Source: Gemmatimonadales bacterium (lineage in GTDB: Bacteria > Gemmatimonadota > Gemmatimonadetes > Gemmatimonadales > GWC2-71-9). Taken from it: 6,409 nt of DNA. The translations under genes and the position numbers were made by a program. Shown here one piece after another: positions 1 to 6,408 of this stretch. Each line of letters begins with the position of its first letter. Position 1 is the stretch's first letter. The notes below the pieces were generated by a model. That model did not search any database and was not told the origin of the DNA. It worked only from the letters and a program-made list of their open reading frames with translations. The stretch covers positions 1 to 6,409 of the forward strand of contig JAICPP010000184.1 of the NCBI GenBank assembly GCA_025929805.1, written 5' to 3'.

Positions 1-1
1 C

Positions 2-142
2 GGCGCTCACTGCACCGGTATCGAGGCGGTTTTCCGGATCCGGGAGTTGGCGGCACTGGGCCGCAAGCGGGCGGTGGTGGGAGCGGTGGGAGCGTCCTTT
101 GATGCCGGTAAGGGGATCGATCCCTTGAGCCTGGCACAATAG
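2..142 (+). CDS. MBL-fold metallo-hydrolase, C-terminal fragment
   Basis: Only the last 46 codons and the TAG stop are inside the window; the 5' part lies off the left edge. The fragment begins GAHCTGIEAVFRIRELA and continues through GAVGASFDAGKGIDPL. A late HCTG motif followed by a helix and a VGxxF(D) strand is, as I recall the family, the C-terminal signature of metallo-beta-lactamase-fold hydrolases related to the dihydropterin-phosphate synthase-like group. There the His is one of the metal ligands. The catalytic HxHxDH motif would be upstream and cannot be checked here. The substrate is unknown. The gene converges on the protease gene, with 47 nt between the two stop codons and no clear terminator in that gap. 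Confidence 0.65.
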   Translation, partial: GAHCTGIEAVFRIRELAALGRKRAVVGAVGASFDAGKGIDPLSLAQ

Positions 143-165
143 GACGCCGCCGGCTACTGCTCAAT

Positions 166-187
166 TACCGCTGTACCGCTTACCGCT
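166..187. repeat. three short direct copies of TACCGCT
   Basis: The heptamer TACCGCT occurs at 166-172, 174-180 and 181-187, in the gap between the two convergent stop codons. The second and third copies abut. There is no pairing partner and no T-run, so it does not look like an intrinsic terminator. It may be a chance or slippage repeat. Confidence 0.5.
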
Positions 188-189
188 TC

Positions 190-1662
190 TTACGGTGTGG
201 CCGCTACTGCGGCCGCCGCATCCAGCAAACCTTCCCCGGTCGCATTCGCAGTCCAGCAGATCTGCTCCGGCGTCGTGCCGCCCGGAACCAGGATCACCGA
301 CCGGCAGCCAGCCCCGAACGGAATGGCTTCGTCCTCGAGAATGGACTCGGCCTGGGCCTGGGTGAGGGTCGGCTCCTTCTGCAGCATCAACGCAACCGTA
401 CCGGTCACGTGGGGCGAGGCCATCGAGGTTCCACCCAGGAAGAAGAAGCTGGGCTTGCCCCGCTGGAGCTGGAAGGGACCCACCACCCAGGAGCCGGGCG
501 CCGCCACATCGAGGTCTTGGCCGGCCAGCTCCCGAGCGGAGAAGTCGGTGATGTAGAGGTCAGCCGCGCTGGTTGGTTCTGGTACGTCACACAACAACCA
601 CCAGTTGAACGGATTGAAGGCTGGATTATTCGGGTCCTCCGAGCAGCGCCTCCACTCGCCCACCCAGCCGCTCGCGGCCGCCGAGATCACCGGTGCATAC
701 CTGCCTGGAAAGCTCATGCCCGCTTCGCCGCTGTTGCCGGCCGCAAACACCAGCAGCACACCCTGCGCGAGGGCGAAGTCGACCGCTGCCTTGGTCAGCG
801 GGTCCTCCGACCCGCCCCAGCTGTTGTTCACCACCAGCGGCTGTCCCGCCAATGGACCCCGCTTAAGCTCCGCAAAATAGAGCAGCCCCGCGGCCGCCAC
901 CGAGCTGAAGAAGGGGCAGCTGATGATTGCGTTCGCGCTGCCGGCAGTATGCAAGCGGACCGGAATGATGGTCGCCTGGGGTGCGGTCCCCTGGATTCTG
1001 AGGGCACCCGCCTGGAATCCCAGAATAGTGCTGGTGACATGGGTGCCGTGCGAACAGACGTCGTGCTGCCACTGGTCGCCGTCCTGGATGTTGACCGCTC
1101 CCCGATCCGCCGCGCCGCCGCCCACGATAGTCCGGGCGAATTGAGTGGCGATCCGCTCCTGGGGGAAGTACTGCCGCCAAGTGAAGAGGAGCCCGGTATC
1201 GAGAATGCCCACGTAGACGCCCTGGCCGGTTTGGGAGACGGCCCGGGCGCTCGATAGGGGTGCCACCGTCACGTTGATCGCGTCCTGATCCCAGCTGCTG
1301 AAGCCGGCGGTAAAGTCGGCCACCGGTACCAGGTCGGTGGGCGGCGGGATCTGGATTACGGCGTCGAATTTGGCTGCCTTGACGAAGGGCAGCGCCCGAA
1401 TGGCAGCCAGGCGATCTCCCTTGGCCGCCATGGTGAGTCCGTTGATCTCCCGGAAGACCCGCTTCACCTTGCCGATGGTGTTCAGGCGATCGAGCTGGCT
1501 CTGGGTAATCCGGGACTTGAGGACGACATTGATGCCGCGCATCGCGGTACTCGACGCTGCAAGGGAAGGCTCCGAGGGCCCGGCAGGGTCGTTGGTCTCC
1601 TCAGCGCAGGCCGCGAGCGCGAGCAGCCCGGCGAGGGTGAGCAGGGGGAAGCGAAGTTTCAT
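190..1662 (-). CDS. S8 family (subtilisin-like) serine protease lipoprotein
   Basis: Secreted, lipid-anchored subtilase of 490 aa, predicted to cut proteins in the periplasm or at the outer membrane. Residues 1-18 are a lipoprotein signal (MKLRF, hydrophobic core, LAAC) with Cys19 as the lipidated residue. The +2 residue is Ala, which does not suggest inner-membrane retention. Residues ~41-100 resemble an inhibitor-I9 propeptide. The S8 catalytic domain follows, with all key residues: Asp155 in ILDTG, His205 in HGTH, oxyanion Asn310 in AAGNSG, and Ser413 in GGTSMASPH. Six further Cys (203, 249, 340, 358, 453, 469) could form three disulphides. The protein ends at the catalytic-domain helix, with no PPC or autotransporter module. 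I chose the ATG at 1662 rather than 1698 because it sits 5 nt after GGAGAG and puts the signal peptide at the N-terminus. The gene lies downstream of the kinase on the same strand. The enzyme family is firm; the substrate is unknown. Confidence 0.95.
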   Translation of the reverse strand: MKLRFPLLTLAGLLALAACAEETNDPAGPSEPSLAASSTAMRGINVVLKSRITQSQLDRLNTIGKVKRVFREINGLTMAAKGDRLAAIRALPFVKAAKFDAVIQIPPPTDLVPVADFTAGFSSWDQDAINVTVAPLSSARAVSQTGQGVYVGILDTGLLFTWRQYFPQERIATQFARTIVGGGAADRGAVNIQDGDQWQHDVCSHGTHVTSTILGFQAGALRIQGTAPQATIIPVRLHTAGSANAIISCPFFSSVAAAGLLYFAELKRGPLAGQPLVVNNSWGGSEDPLTKAAVDFALAQGVLLVFAAGNSGEAGMSFPGRYAPVISAAASGWVGEWRRCSEDPNNPAFNPFNWWLLCDVPEPTSAADLYITDFSARELAGQDLDVAAPGSWVVGPFQLQRGKPSFFFLGGTSMASPHVTGTVALMLQKEPTLTQAQAESILEDEAIPFGAGCRSVILVPGGTTPEQICWTANATGEGLLDAAAAVAATP

Positions 1663-1667
1663 GAGAG

Positions 1668-1673
1668 CTCTCC
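1668..1673 (-). promoter_or_regulatory. Shine-Dalgarno of the S8 protease
   Basis: GGAGAG on the minus strand, 5 nt before the ATG at 1660-1662. It decides the protease start in favour of the codon that directly precedes the lipoprotein signal peptide, against an in-frame ATG 12 codons upstream. Confidence 0.7.
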
Positions 1674-1705
1674 ATATCGATCGGATTGGAGCAGGCACTG
1701 CAGGC

Positions 1706-4318
1706 TCAATACAACCGGTCGCTTATCCTACTTTTCACCGCTGGGGAAAGCAATAAAGAGGAAAAGGCGTCATCTGTTGTTCCAGCACGGAACAAGTCGG
1801 GAGATAGACCCATTACGGCCAAGGGAGACGGAGGCATCATACCAGAGCTACTCCGGGCTACCGAACCAGCTAGAGGACTGTGATTCTGCGACGAACTAGG
1901 AGTTCTGGTTAGTTGACGATGGTGGGGAATCCCCATGGCCCGAAGGATCGCCACGCCGCGTGGGTCACGTCGGAACGCCTCCAGCAATGGCTCGGTAACG
2001 AAGTTGTATATCAGGAACGGGTCGTGGATGTCCACAGCTCGCTGGAGCCAACGAAAGGTCTCGACTGTATCGCCCATTCCAGCGATGAGTAGGGCAATAT
2101 TGGCAGGGCTCACGTAGCCTCGCGATCGACGATTCAGCAGCTCCCGCAGCAGCGATCGGGCCTCTGCCCGGCGTCCAGCCTTGGCGTAGCCGAATCCGAG
2201 CATCGCCACCTCGTTCGATTGCCTCACCTTGGTATCGATTGCCTGCTCTAACAGGGGTATCGCTTCCGCACTTCGTCCTTCACTCAGATAGATCTGACCC
2301 AACCACAAGCTGGCCAGCCTGAACCCTGGGTCGAGACTCAGGACGGCCCGGAGCTGGGCCTTGGCCTCTTCACGACGTCCTATGCGGTAGAGGTCCTGTC
2401 CGACCGCGGCGTTGATCATGACGCTGAGGGGATCCAGCTCGCGGGCTCGCCGAATCTTCTCTACCGCCTCGACGCCGCGGCTCATGGCAAAGAGATAATC
2501 GCCAGTGTACCAGAGATACGTGTTGGCGTTGTTAGGGTCGAGAGCAATGGACTCGAGGAAACGTCGTTCCGCCGCGTCCCAATCCCACTCGTACATCGCG
2601 TTCACGTCGGCTAGGGTTGCCAGCGGCGCCGCCAACGTGCTGTCCAGGCTCAGCGCCCGGAGGGCCGCGGCCTTCGCTCGGGGGTAAGTCTGATCGGGCG
2701 GGAGGTCGCGCCAGAGCGGCAGCACGACGTAGACATCAGCCAAGCCCGAGTGGGCGAGCGCGAATCTCGGATCGAGCTGAATCGCTTGTTCCAACAAGTA
2801 GCGAGCCTGATTGAGTCCTTCTGCGGTCCGCTGGTGCCAGGCGTGCCGGCCCCTGAGATAAAGATCGTAGGCCGCAAGATTGCTGGTTGGACGCTCCGCC
2901 ATGTGCTGTCGCTGCGCTGCGCCCATGGCAACGCCGAGCTCGTGGGCCACGCGAGCCGCCACGTTTGCCTGGACATGGAAGACATCGGTGAGCGGAGCGT
3001 CGAATGCCTGCTGCCAGCGAGTGGCCCCACTGGTTGCCTGCACCAACTCCGGACTGACCCGCACCCGGCTACGGTCTCCCTCCTGATTCCAGCGCACAGT
3101 CCCCGTGAGGAGGTAGTCGACCCCCAGCTCCCGTCCGATTTCCTGGGGAGACTTGGCCGTGTGCCGGTACTGGCTGGAGCTGGTGCGCGCAGTCACCTGG
3201 AGGCCGGGGATCCCGGCCAGTTTCCCCCGGACCTCGTCGGTGATGCCGTTAGCGAAGTACTCCTTGTCCGACCCACCAAGGTTGTCGAAGGGAAGCACCG
3301 CAACGCGCTTGACCTGCGATTCCGGGTCGACACTGGCGAAACGATCGCGGGGCCAGGCGAAGAGCACGCCGAGCCCGATCAACAGCCCGAGTGCGAGGGC
3401 GAGCAGACTGCGGACTCCAGAGCGGGTTTTGGATGCTGGACCGACAAGGGGAGTCGTCGCGTGCCCGGGCTCGTATAAAGCCCTGACGAAATCGGCAGTT
3501 GAGCGGAAGCGGTCAGCTGCGGCTCGAGAAAGAGCCCGGGTGACCACGGCATCGATCGCGGGAGAAACCTCACGGCTGCTCCGGACGTGGGGCGCTGGCG
3601 AGCTGAGTTTTTTCGCCAGCACGGATTGAGCGTTGGGTCCAGTGAAGGGCGGCTCACCTGTCAGCATCTCGTAAAGCACGCATCCCAGCGAGTACACGTC
3701 GGTGCGTTGATCCAGCTCCCGCTCCCCCGTTGCCTGCTCCGGGCTCATATAGTGGGGCGTCCCCAGACTCATGCCAGTTTCGGTGAGCCGCTCGCCTTTC
3801 CCGCTTACCTGCTTACCCGCTTCCTCGCCTCCCAGCGCCCTCGCAATTCCAAAATCCGCCACCAGCGCGTGGTTGCCGCTGAGCAGGATGTTCTCCGGCT
3901 TGATGTCGCGGTGAATGACGCCATGCTGGTGAGCGCAGCTTAGCGCGTCGGCGACCTCGCTCGTGATCTGGAGAGCATCGTCGAGCGGGAGCTGCTGCTC
4001 CCGGTCCAGCCGGCTCCGGAGCGTCTCGCCCTCGACGAAGGGCATGGTGAACCAGAGCTGCCCGCCCGCCTCGCCGGAGTCGTGCACGCCGAGTATGTGG
4101 GGATGCTGGAGGCGGGCGCAGAGCCGGATCTCGCGCAGGAAGCGGTCGGGACCGAGTACATGAGCCAACTCGGGACGGAGCACTTTGAGCGCGACCAAGC
4201 GGTCGTGCCGGAGATCGTGGGCCAGGTAGACCGTGGCCATGCCGCCGCGACCGAGCTCGCGCTCGATGCGGTAACGGTCGGCCAGCGCAGCTTGTAGACG
4301 AGTCAGAACTTCGGACAA
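1706..4318 (-). CDS. membrane Ser/Thr protein kinase with TolB-N-like and TPR domains
   Basis: Hanks-type (PknB-like) kinase of 870 aa that phosphorylates Ser/Thr on protein targets at the inner membrane. The kinase domain spans ~16-280: glycine loop GRGGMATV (23-30), Lys45 in VALK, Glu63 of helix C, HRDIKPEN with Asp138 and Asn143, DFG with Asp155, and activation segment TETGMSLGTPHYMSPEQ (179-195). All catalytic residues are present, so it should be active. One membrane helix lies at ~303-322. Residues ~335-465 (VKRVAVLPFDNL, YFANGITDEV, DYLLTGTVRW) match the TolB-N/FlgO-like region often fused to such kinases. TPR-type repeats fill ~480-790. By topology the TPR part should be periplasmic and may sense or bind proteins. 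The start is TTG, chosen because the N-terminus fits the family; the Shine-Dalgarno is weak. Homologous folding appears to end near residue 798, and the Ser-rich last ~72 residues may be spurious. The gene is divergent from PPK2 and ends 43 nt before the S8 protease. Confidence 0.93.
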   Translation of the reverse strand: MSEVLTRLQAALADRYRIERELGRGGMATVYLAHDLRHDRLVALKVLRPELAHVLGPDRFLREIRLCARLQHPHILGVHDSGEAGGQLWFTMPFVEGETLRSRLDREQQLPLDDALQITSEVADALSCAHQHGVIHRDIKPENILLSGNHALVADFGIARALGGEEAGKQVSGKGERLTETGMSLGTPHYMSPEQATGERELDQRTDVYSLGCVLYEMLTGEPPFTGPNAQSVLAKKLSSPAPHVRSSREVSPAIDAVVTRALSRAAADRFRSTADFVRALYEPGHATTPLVGPASKTRSGVRSLLALALGLLIGLGVLFAWPRDRFASVDPESQVKRVAVLPFDNLGGSDKEYFANGITDEVRGKLAGIPGLQVTARTSSSQYRHTAKSPQEIGRELGVDYLLTGTVRWNQEGDRSRVRVSPELVQATSGATRWQQAFDAPLTDVFHVQANVAARVAHELGVAMGAAQRQHMAERPTSNLAAYDLYLRGRHAWHQRTAEGLNQARYLLEQAIQLDPRFALAHSGLADVYVVLPLWRDLPPDQTYPRAKAAALRALSLDSTLAAPLATLADVNAMYEWDWDAAERRFLESIALDPNNANTYLWYTGDYLFAMSRGVEAVEKIRRARELDPLSVMINAAVGQDLYRIGRREEAKAQLRAVLSLDPGFRLASLWLGQIYLSEGRSAEAIPLLEQAIDTKVRQSNEVAMLGFGYAKAGRRAEARSLLRELLNRRSRGYVSPANIALLIAGMGDTVETFRWLQRAVDIHDPFLIYNFVTEPLLEAFRRDPRGVAILRAMGIPHHRQLTRTPSSSQNHSPLAGSVARSSSGMMPPSPLAVMGLSPDLFRAGTTDDAFSSLLLSPAVKSRISDRLY
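1725..1753 (-). promoter_or_regulatory. candidate sigma70-type promoter for the S8 protease
   Basis: On the minus strand TTGCTT (1753-1748) and TAGGAT (1730-1725) are separated by exactly 17 nt, about 60 nt upstream of the protease start. The matches to consensus are only 3/6 and 4/6, so this is a weak call. It is helped by the AT-richer local composition and by lying in DNA that appears non-coding. Confidence 0.25.
1777..1795. repeat. perfect 7-bp inverted repeat with 5-nt centre
   Basis: TTGTTCC at 1777-1783 and GGAACAA at 1789-1795 are exact reverse complements around a 5-nt centre (AGCAC on the plus strand). It lies between the kinase and protease genes, about 24 nt upstream of the candidate protease -35. 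It could be a dimeric regulator operator or an RNA hairpin at the end of the kinase transcript. A run of T directly after the arm is lacking, so it is not a standard intrinsic terminator. Confidence 0.5.
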
Positions 4319-4335
4319 GAAGTTTTCCGGGCCAT
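4303..4335 (-). CDS. possible ten-codon leader ORF overlapping the kinase start
   Basis: The minus strand reads ATG (4335-4333), then MARKTSCPKF, then TGA (4305-4303). AGGA lies 6 nt upstream of the ATG, a better ribosome site than that of the kinase TTG at 4318, which falls inside this frame in another phase. Translation of the leader could couple to or attenuate kinase initiation. It may equally be chance, since ten codons carry no statistical weight. It cannot be an N-terminal extension of the kinase without a frameshift. Confidence 0.2.
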   Translation of the reverse strand: MARKTSCPKF

Positions 4336-4438
4336 ACTTGGTCCTACGTTACATCAGGATGACTGGGTGGGCCAGAGTAAGGGCCATGCCGCCGGTTTGC
4401 CCACTTCCCCACCTGCCCTGAGGGCCGCATCATGGGGC

Positions 4439-5236
4439 ATGCACAGATACCTCGTACGCCCGGGCCAGAAGGTCGATCTCGACGCCATCGATCCGGATGA
4501 GACCCGCTTCGCCCCTGGAGGAAAGGCCGAGACCAAAAAGCAAAATGGCACGATCCAGAGCAGACTGGCTGAACTGCAGGAGCTGCTCTATGCCGGCCAC
4601 GAGCACAAGCTCCTCGTCATTCTCCAGGGAATGGACACCTCGGGCAAGGACGGCACCATCCGGCACGTCATGGGAGGATTCAACCCGGTGGGAACCCGGG
4701 TGGTCTCCTTCAAGAAGCCGACCTCGGATGAGCTGGACCACGATTACCTCTGGCGGGTGCATCGCCAGGTTCCCGGCAAGGGAGAAGTGGCGGTGTTCAA
4801 CCGGAGCCACTACGAAGACGTCCTGATCGTGAGGGTCCGTGAGCTGGTGCCCAAGGCTATCTGGCGAAAGCGGTACGAGCAGATCAACGCCTTCGAGAAG
4901 ATGCTGGCTGACGAAGGAACCGTGATCCTGAAGTTTTTCTTGCACATCAGCAAGGAAGAGCAGCGGGCCCGCCTGGAGGCCCGGGTGGCAAACCCTACCA
5001 AGCGGTGGAAGTTCAAGCACGGCGATCTCGAGGAACGCGAGCTGTGGGAGGACTACGGGAAGGCCTACGAGGACGCCCTGGAAAAGACCTCGACCGAGTG
5101 GGCGCCGTGGTACATCGTGCCCGCCAATCAGAAGTGGTATCGCGATTTCGTGGTGGGCTCAGTCCTGACCGACAGGCTGGATGGTCTGCACATGAAGTAT
5201 CCGGAACCGGATCTCTCGGCGGTGGTGGTCAAGTAA
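4439..5236 (+). CDS. polyphosphate kinase 2 (PPK2) family nucleotide phosphotransferase
   Basis: Cytosolic enzyme of 265 aa that uses inorganic polyphosphate to phosphorylate nucleotides (AMP, ADP or other NMP/NDP), or runs the reverse reaction. It has the P-loop fold of the family: Walker A GMDTSGKDG (64-72), then GGFNPVGTRVVSFKKPT, a Walker B-region FNRSHYEDVL (120-129), KFFLHISKEEQ (165-175), the basic lid segment RVANPTKRWKF (182-192), and the C-terminal APWYIVPANQKWYRD. N-terminal YLVRPGQKVDLDAIDPDET is typical of the polyphosphate:nucleotide phosphotransferase subgroup, and the length fits. I cannot decide the PPK2 class or acceptor by eye. The start is uncertain. ATG 4439 fits where family similarity begins but lacks a good Shine-Dalgarno. 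In-frame GTG 4367 has AGGA 7 nt upstream and would add 24 unconserved-looking residues, leaving only 48 nt to the divergent kinase start. The SDR gene follows after 115 nt. Confidence 0.94.
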   Translation: MHRYLVRPGQKVDLDAIDPDETRFAPGGKAETKKQNGTIQSRLAELQELLYAGHEHKLLVILQGMDTSGKDGTIRHVMGGFNPVGTRVVSFKKPTSDELDHDYLWRVHRQVPGKGEVAVFNRSHYEDVLIVRVRELVPKAIWRKRYEQINAFEKMLADEGTVILKFFLHISKEEQRARLEARVANPTKRWKFKHGDLEERELWEDYGKAYEDALEKTSTEWAPWYIVPANQKWYRDFVVGSVLTDRLDGLHMKYPEPDLSAVVVK

Positions 5237-5268
5237 GGTGTGAGCCATGGGGTTGACGTTCGGGTATC

Positions 5269-5303
5269 CCGGCCTGAGGCTTGAGCCGAAACACCCGGGC
5301 CGG
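5269..5303 (+). terminator. weak GC-rich hairpin after PPK2
   Basis: CCGGCC (5269-5274) can pair with GGCCGG (5298-5303). A small GGC/GCC stem (5278-5280 with 5285-5287, loop TTGA) sits inside. There is no T-run after it, and a second GGCCGG copy (5312-5317) competes for the same arm. It may stop or pause the PPK2 transcript. I see no clear promoter for the SDR gene in the rest of this 115-nt gap. Confidence 0.2.
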
Positions 5304-5337
5304 CACATGGGGGCCGGACTGATACTCAGACAATCCT

Positions 5338-5343
5338 GAGGGA
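5338..5343 (+). promoter_or_regulatory. Shine-Dalgarno of the SDR gene
   Basis: GAGGGA lies 8 nt before the ATG at 5352 and supports that start, which also places the TGxxxGIG glycine motif at the expected distance from the N-terminus. Confidence 0.6.
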
Positions 5344-5351
5344 ACTCTACT

Positions 5352-6251
5352 ATGGCATCAGTCCTCATCACCGGGACCAGTTCTGGCATTGGGATGTTCA
5401 CCGCACTCGCCTTCGCCAGAGCCGGATACTCAGTCCACGCCACGATGCGCAATCCAGGCCGCGGCTCCGAGCTGCGTCGGACGATTGAGAAGGAGAGACT
5501 TCCCGTAACAGTCTCGGCGCTGGATGTGGATTCGGATTCATCGGTGAGGGAGGCCGTCGACCGTATCCTGCGCGAGTCAGGGCCCATCGATGTGCTGGTG
5601 AACAATGCCGGCATAGCGCCCACGGGGTCGGTGGAGGAGACCCCCCTCACGATATTCCGCTCGGCCATGGAGACCAACTATTTCGGCGTCATCCGTTGCA
5701 TCCAGGCTGTGCTGCCCGCCATGCGTGAGCGCCGAAGCGGATGCATCATCAATATCTCGTCAATCGCAGGACAGGTTGCGGCTGCACCGCTCACCCCGTA
5801 TCTGGCCACGAAGTTTGCGCTGGAGGGTTTCAGCGAGGCACTGGCTCAGGAGGTGAAACCCTTCAATATCCGGGTTGCCTTGGTCCAGCCCGGCATCATC
5901 GACACGCCTGCGGCGAGGGACATTGCCGAGGTGCAGAGCCGTTCGGTGTATCCGCAGCAACCTCGGGTTTCCGCGTTGTTCGCCGGCTCGCTTCAAACTC
6001 CAAGACCACCTTCACTCGTGGCGGAGAAGGTGCTCGACATCGCCCAAAGCGGCACCTGGCAGCTCCGGCATCCGGTCGGCCCAGACTCGGCTCCCTTCAT
6101 CGAGTACCGCAAAGGCATGAGCGATGAGGACTGGGTCGATTGGGGGGCCCTGGACGACGATGCCTGGTATGAGCGGGTCAAGACCGATTTCGGTTTGGAC
6201 GCGCGACCCTGGTCCCGAACTGCGGAGATGCCGGCCATTTCCCCGAAATGA
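5352..6251 (+). CDS. classical short-chain dehydrogenase/reductase (SDR family)
   Basis: NAD(P)-dependent oxidoreductase of 299 aa, cytosolic, Rossmann fold. The whole classical SDR set is visible: cofactor motif TGTSSGIG (7-14), Asp58 in LDVD near the adenine, NNAG (84-87), Asn109 in ETNYFG, catalytic Ser137 in NISSIAG, and Tyr150/Lys154 in YLATK, with the usual 13-residue Ser-Tyr spacing. PGIIDTP (~179-185) follows. Arg33 in ATMR after the second beta strand hints at NADP(H) preference. The chain is longer than the ~250-aa core. Its last ~60 residues are acidic and Trp-rich (SDEDWVDWGALDDDAWY), a feature I associate with a subset of SDRs acting on lipid or steroid-like substrates, though the real substrate cannot be read. 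It follows PPK2 on the same strand but with a 115-nt gap, so co-transcription is uncertain. Its stop is 25 nt from that of the convergent phosphatase. Confidence 0.93.
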   Translation: MASVLITGTSSGIGMFTALAFARAGYSVHATMRNPGRGSELRRTIEKERLPVTVSALDVDSDSSVREAVDRILRESGPIDVLVNNAGIAPTGSVEETPLTIFRSAMETNYFGVIRCIQAVLPAMRERRSGCIINISSIAGQVAAAPLTPYLATKFALEGFSEALAQEVKPFNIRVALVQPGIIDTPAARDIAEVQSRSVYPQQPRVSALFAGSLQTPRPPSLVAEKVLDIAQSGTWQLRHPVGPDSAPFIEYRKGMSDEDWVDWGALDDDAWYERVKTDFGLDARPWSRTAEMPAISPK

Positions 6252-6276
6252 CCGATGTCTTTACACTCACCTGAGG

Positions 6277-6408
6277 TTACTGGAACCGTGCCGCCACCAC
6301 GGTCACGTTGTCGCTGCCTCCCCCCTCGAGCGCCGCCCCGACGAGCGCTGAAGCCGCTTCGCTGGCCGATGTGGTGGTGCCGAGCAGCTCGGCGATCTGG
6401 TCATCGGG
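6277..6408 (-). CDS. PP2C-type Ser/Thr protein phosphatase, C-terminal fragment
   Basis: Minus-strand frame open from the right edge to the TAA at 6277-6279, giving 43 visible residues; the N-terminal part lies outside the window. The fragment runs DDQIAELLG, then ASALVGAALEGGGSDNVTVV and AARFQ. The closing helix with (A)L..G(G)SDNVTVV is the standard end of bacterial PP2C/Stp-type phosphatases. The Asp of DNVT is a metal-binding residue in that family (Mg/Mn-dependent dephosphorylation of Ser/Thr). The upstream GxxR, DGxG and DG motifs cannot be seen. It is the natural counterpart of a Hanks-type kinase, and one is encoded about 2 kb away on the same strand. Pairing of the two is inference only. 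Confidence 0.82.
   Translation of the reverse strand, partial: PDDQIAELLGTTTSASEAASALVGAALEGGGSDNVTVVAARFQ

Larger units (their letters stand above)
1663..1924. other. probably non-coding kinase-protease spacer (overlaps annotated kinase tail)
   Basis: The kinase frame stays open to 1706, but the stretch below ~1924 encodes a Ser-rich, low-complexity tail with no recognisable domain. GC counted by hand over 1741-1920 is 94 of 180 (52%), against 45 of 60 (75%) in a sampled protease segment (481-540). The other two minus-strand frames close at once, with TAA and TAG within about 30 nt of residue 798. I read it as mainly an intergenic region carrying the palindrome and the candidate protease promoter. 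Confidence 0.5.

Noticed and set aside
409..1257. Long plus-strand open frame (282 codons) opposite the S8 protease
   Set aside because: It is antisense to a gene with all catalytic motifs, its translation shows no domain and is rich in Arg/Gly/Ala, and GC-rich DNA leaves such frames open by default.
1663..1698. N-terminal extension of the S8 protease from an ATG at 1698
   Set aside because: It would put 12 residues with two Arg and a Trp before the lipoprotein signal and would ignore the GGAGAG directly before the ATG at 1662.
1777..1795. LexA/SOS box
   Set aside because: The arms run GTTCC...GGAAC, the opposite orientation from the GAAC-N4-GTTC type, and no SOS gene is near.
1777..1795. 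Intrinsic terminator for the kinase
   Set aside because: The stem is only 7 bp and the minus-strand sequence after it starts CAGATGACG rather than a T-run.
2750..3478. Plus-strand open frame (242 codons) opposite the kinase
   Set aside because: Shadow of the TolB-N/TPR-coding region; no recognisable motif or ribosome site supports it.
4430..5020. Minus-strand open frame (196 codons) opposite PPK2
   Set aside because: Complement of a well-conserved PPK2 coding sequence, with no motif of its own.
5253..5258. TTGACG as a -35 box for the SDR gene
   Set aside because: No AT-rich -10 hexamer lies 16-18 nt downstream; the sequence there is GC-rich.
5325..5340. CTCAG/CTGAG mini-hairpin over the SDR Shine-Dalgarno
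   Set aside because: A 5-bp stem with a 6-nt loop is expected by chance; it is not evidence of a riboswitch or thermosensor.
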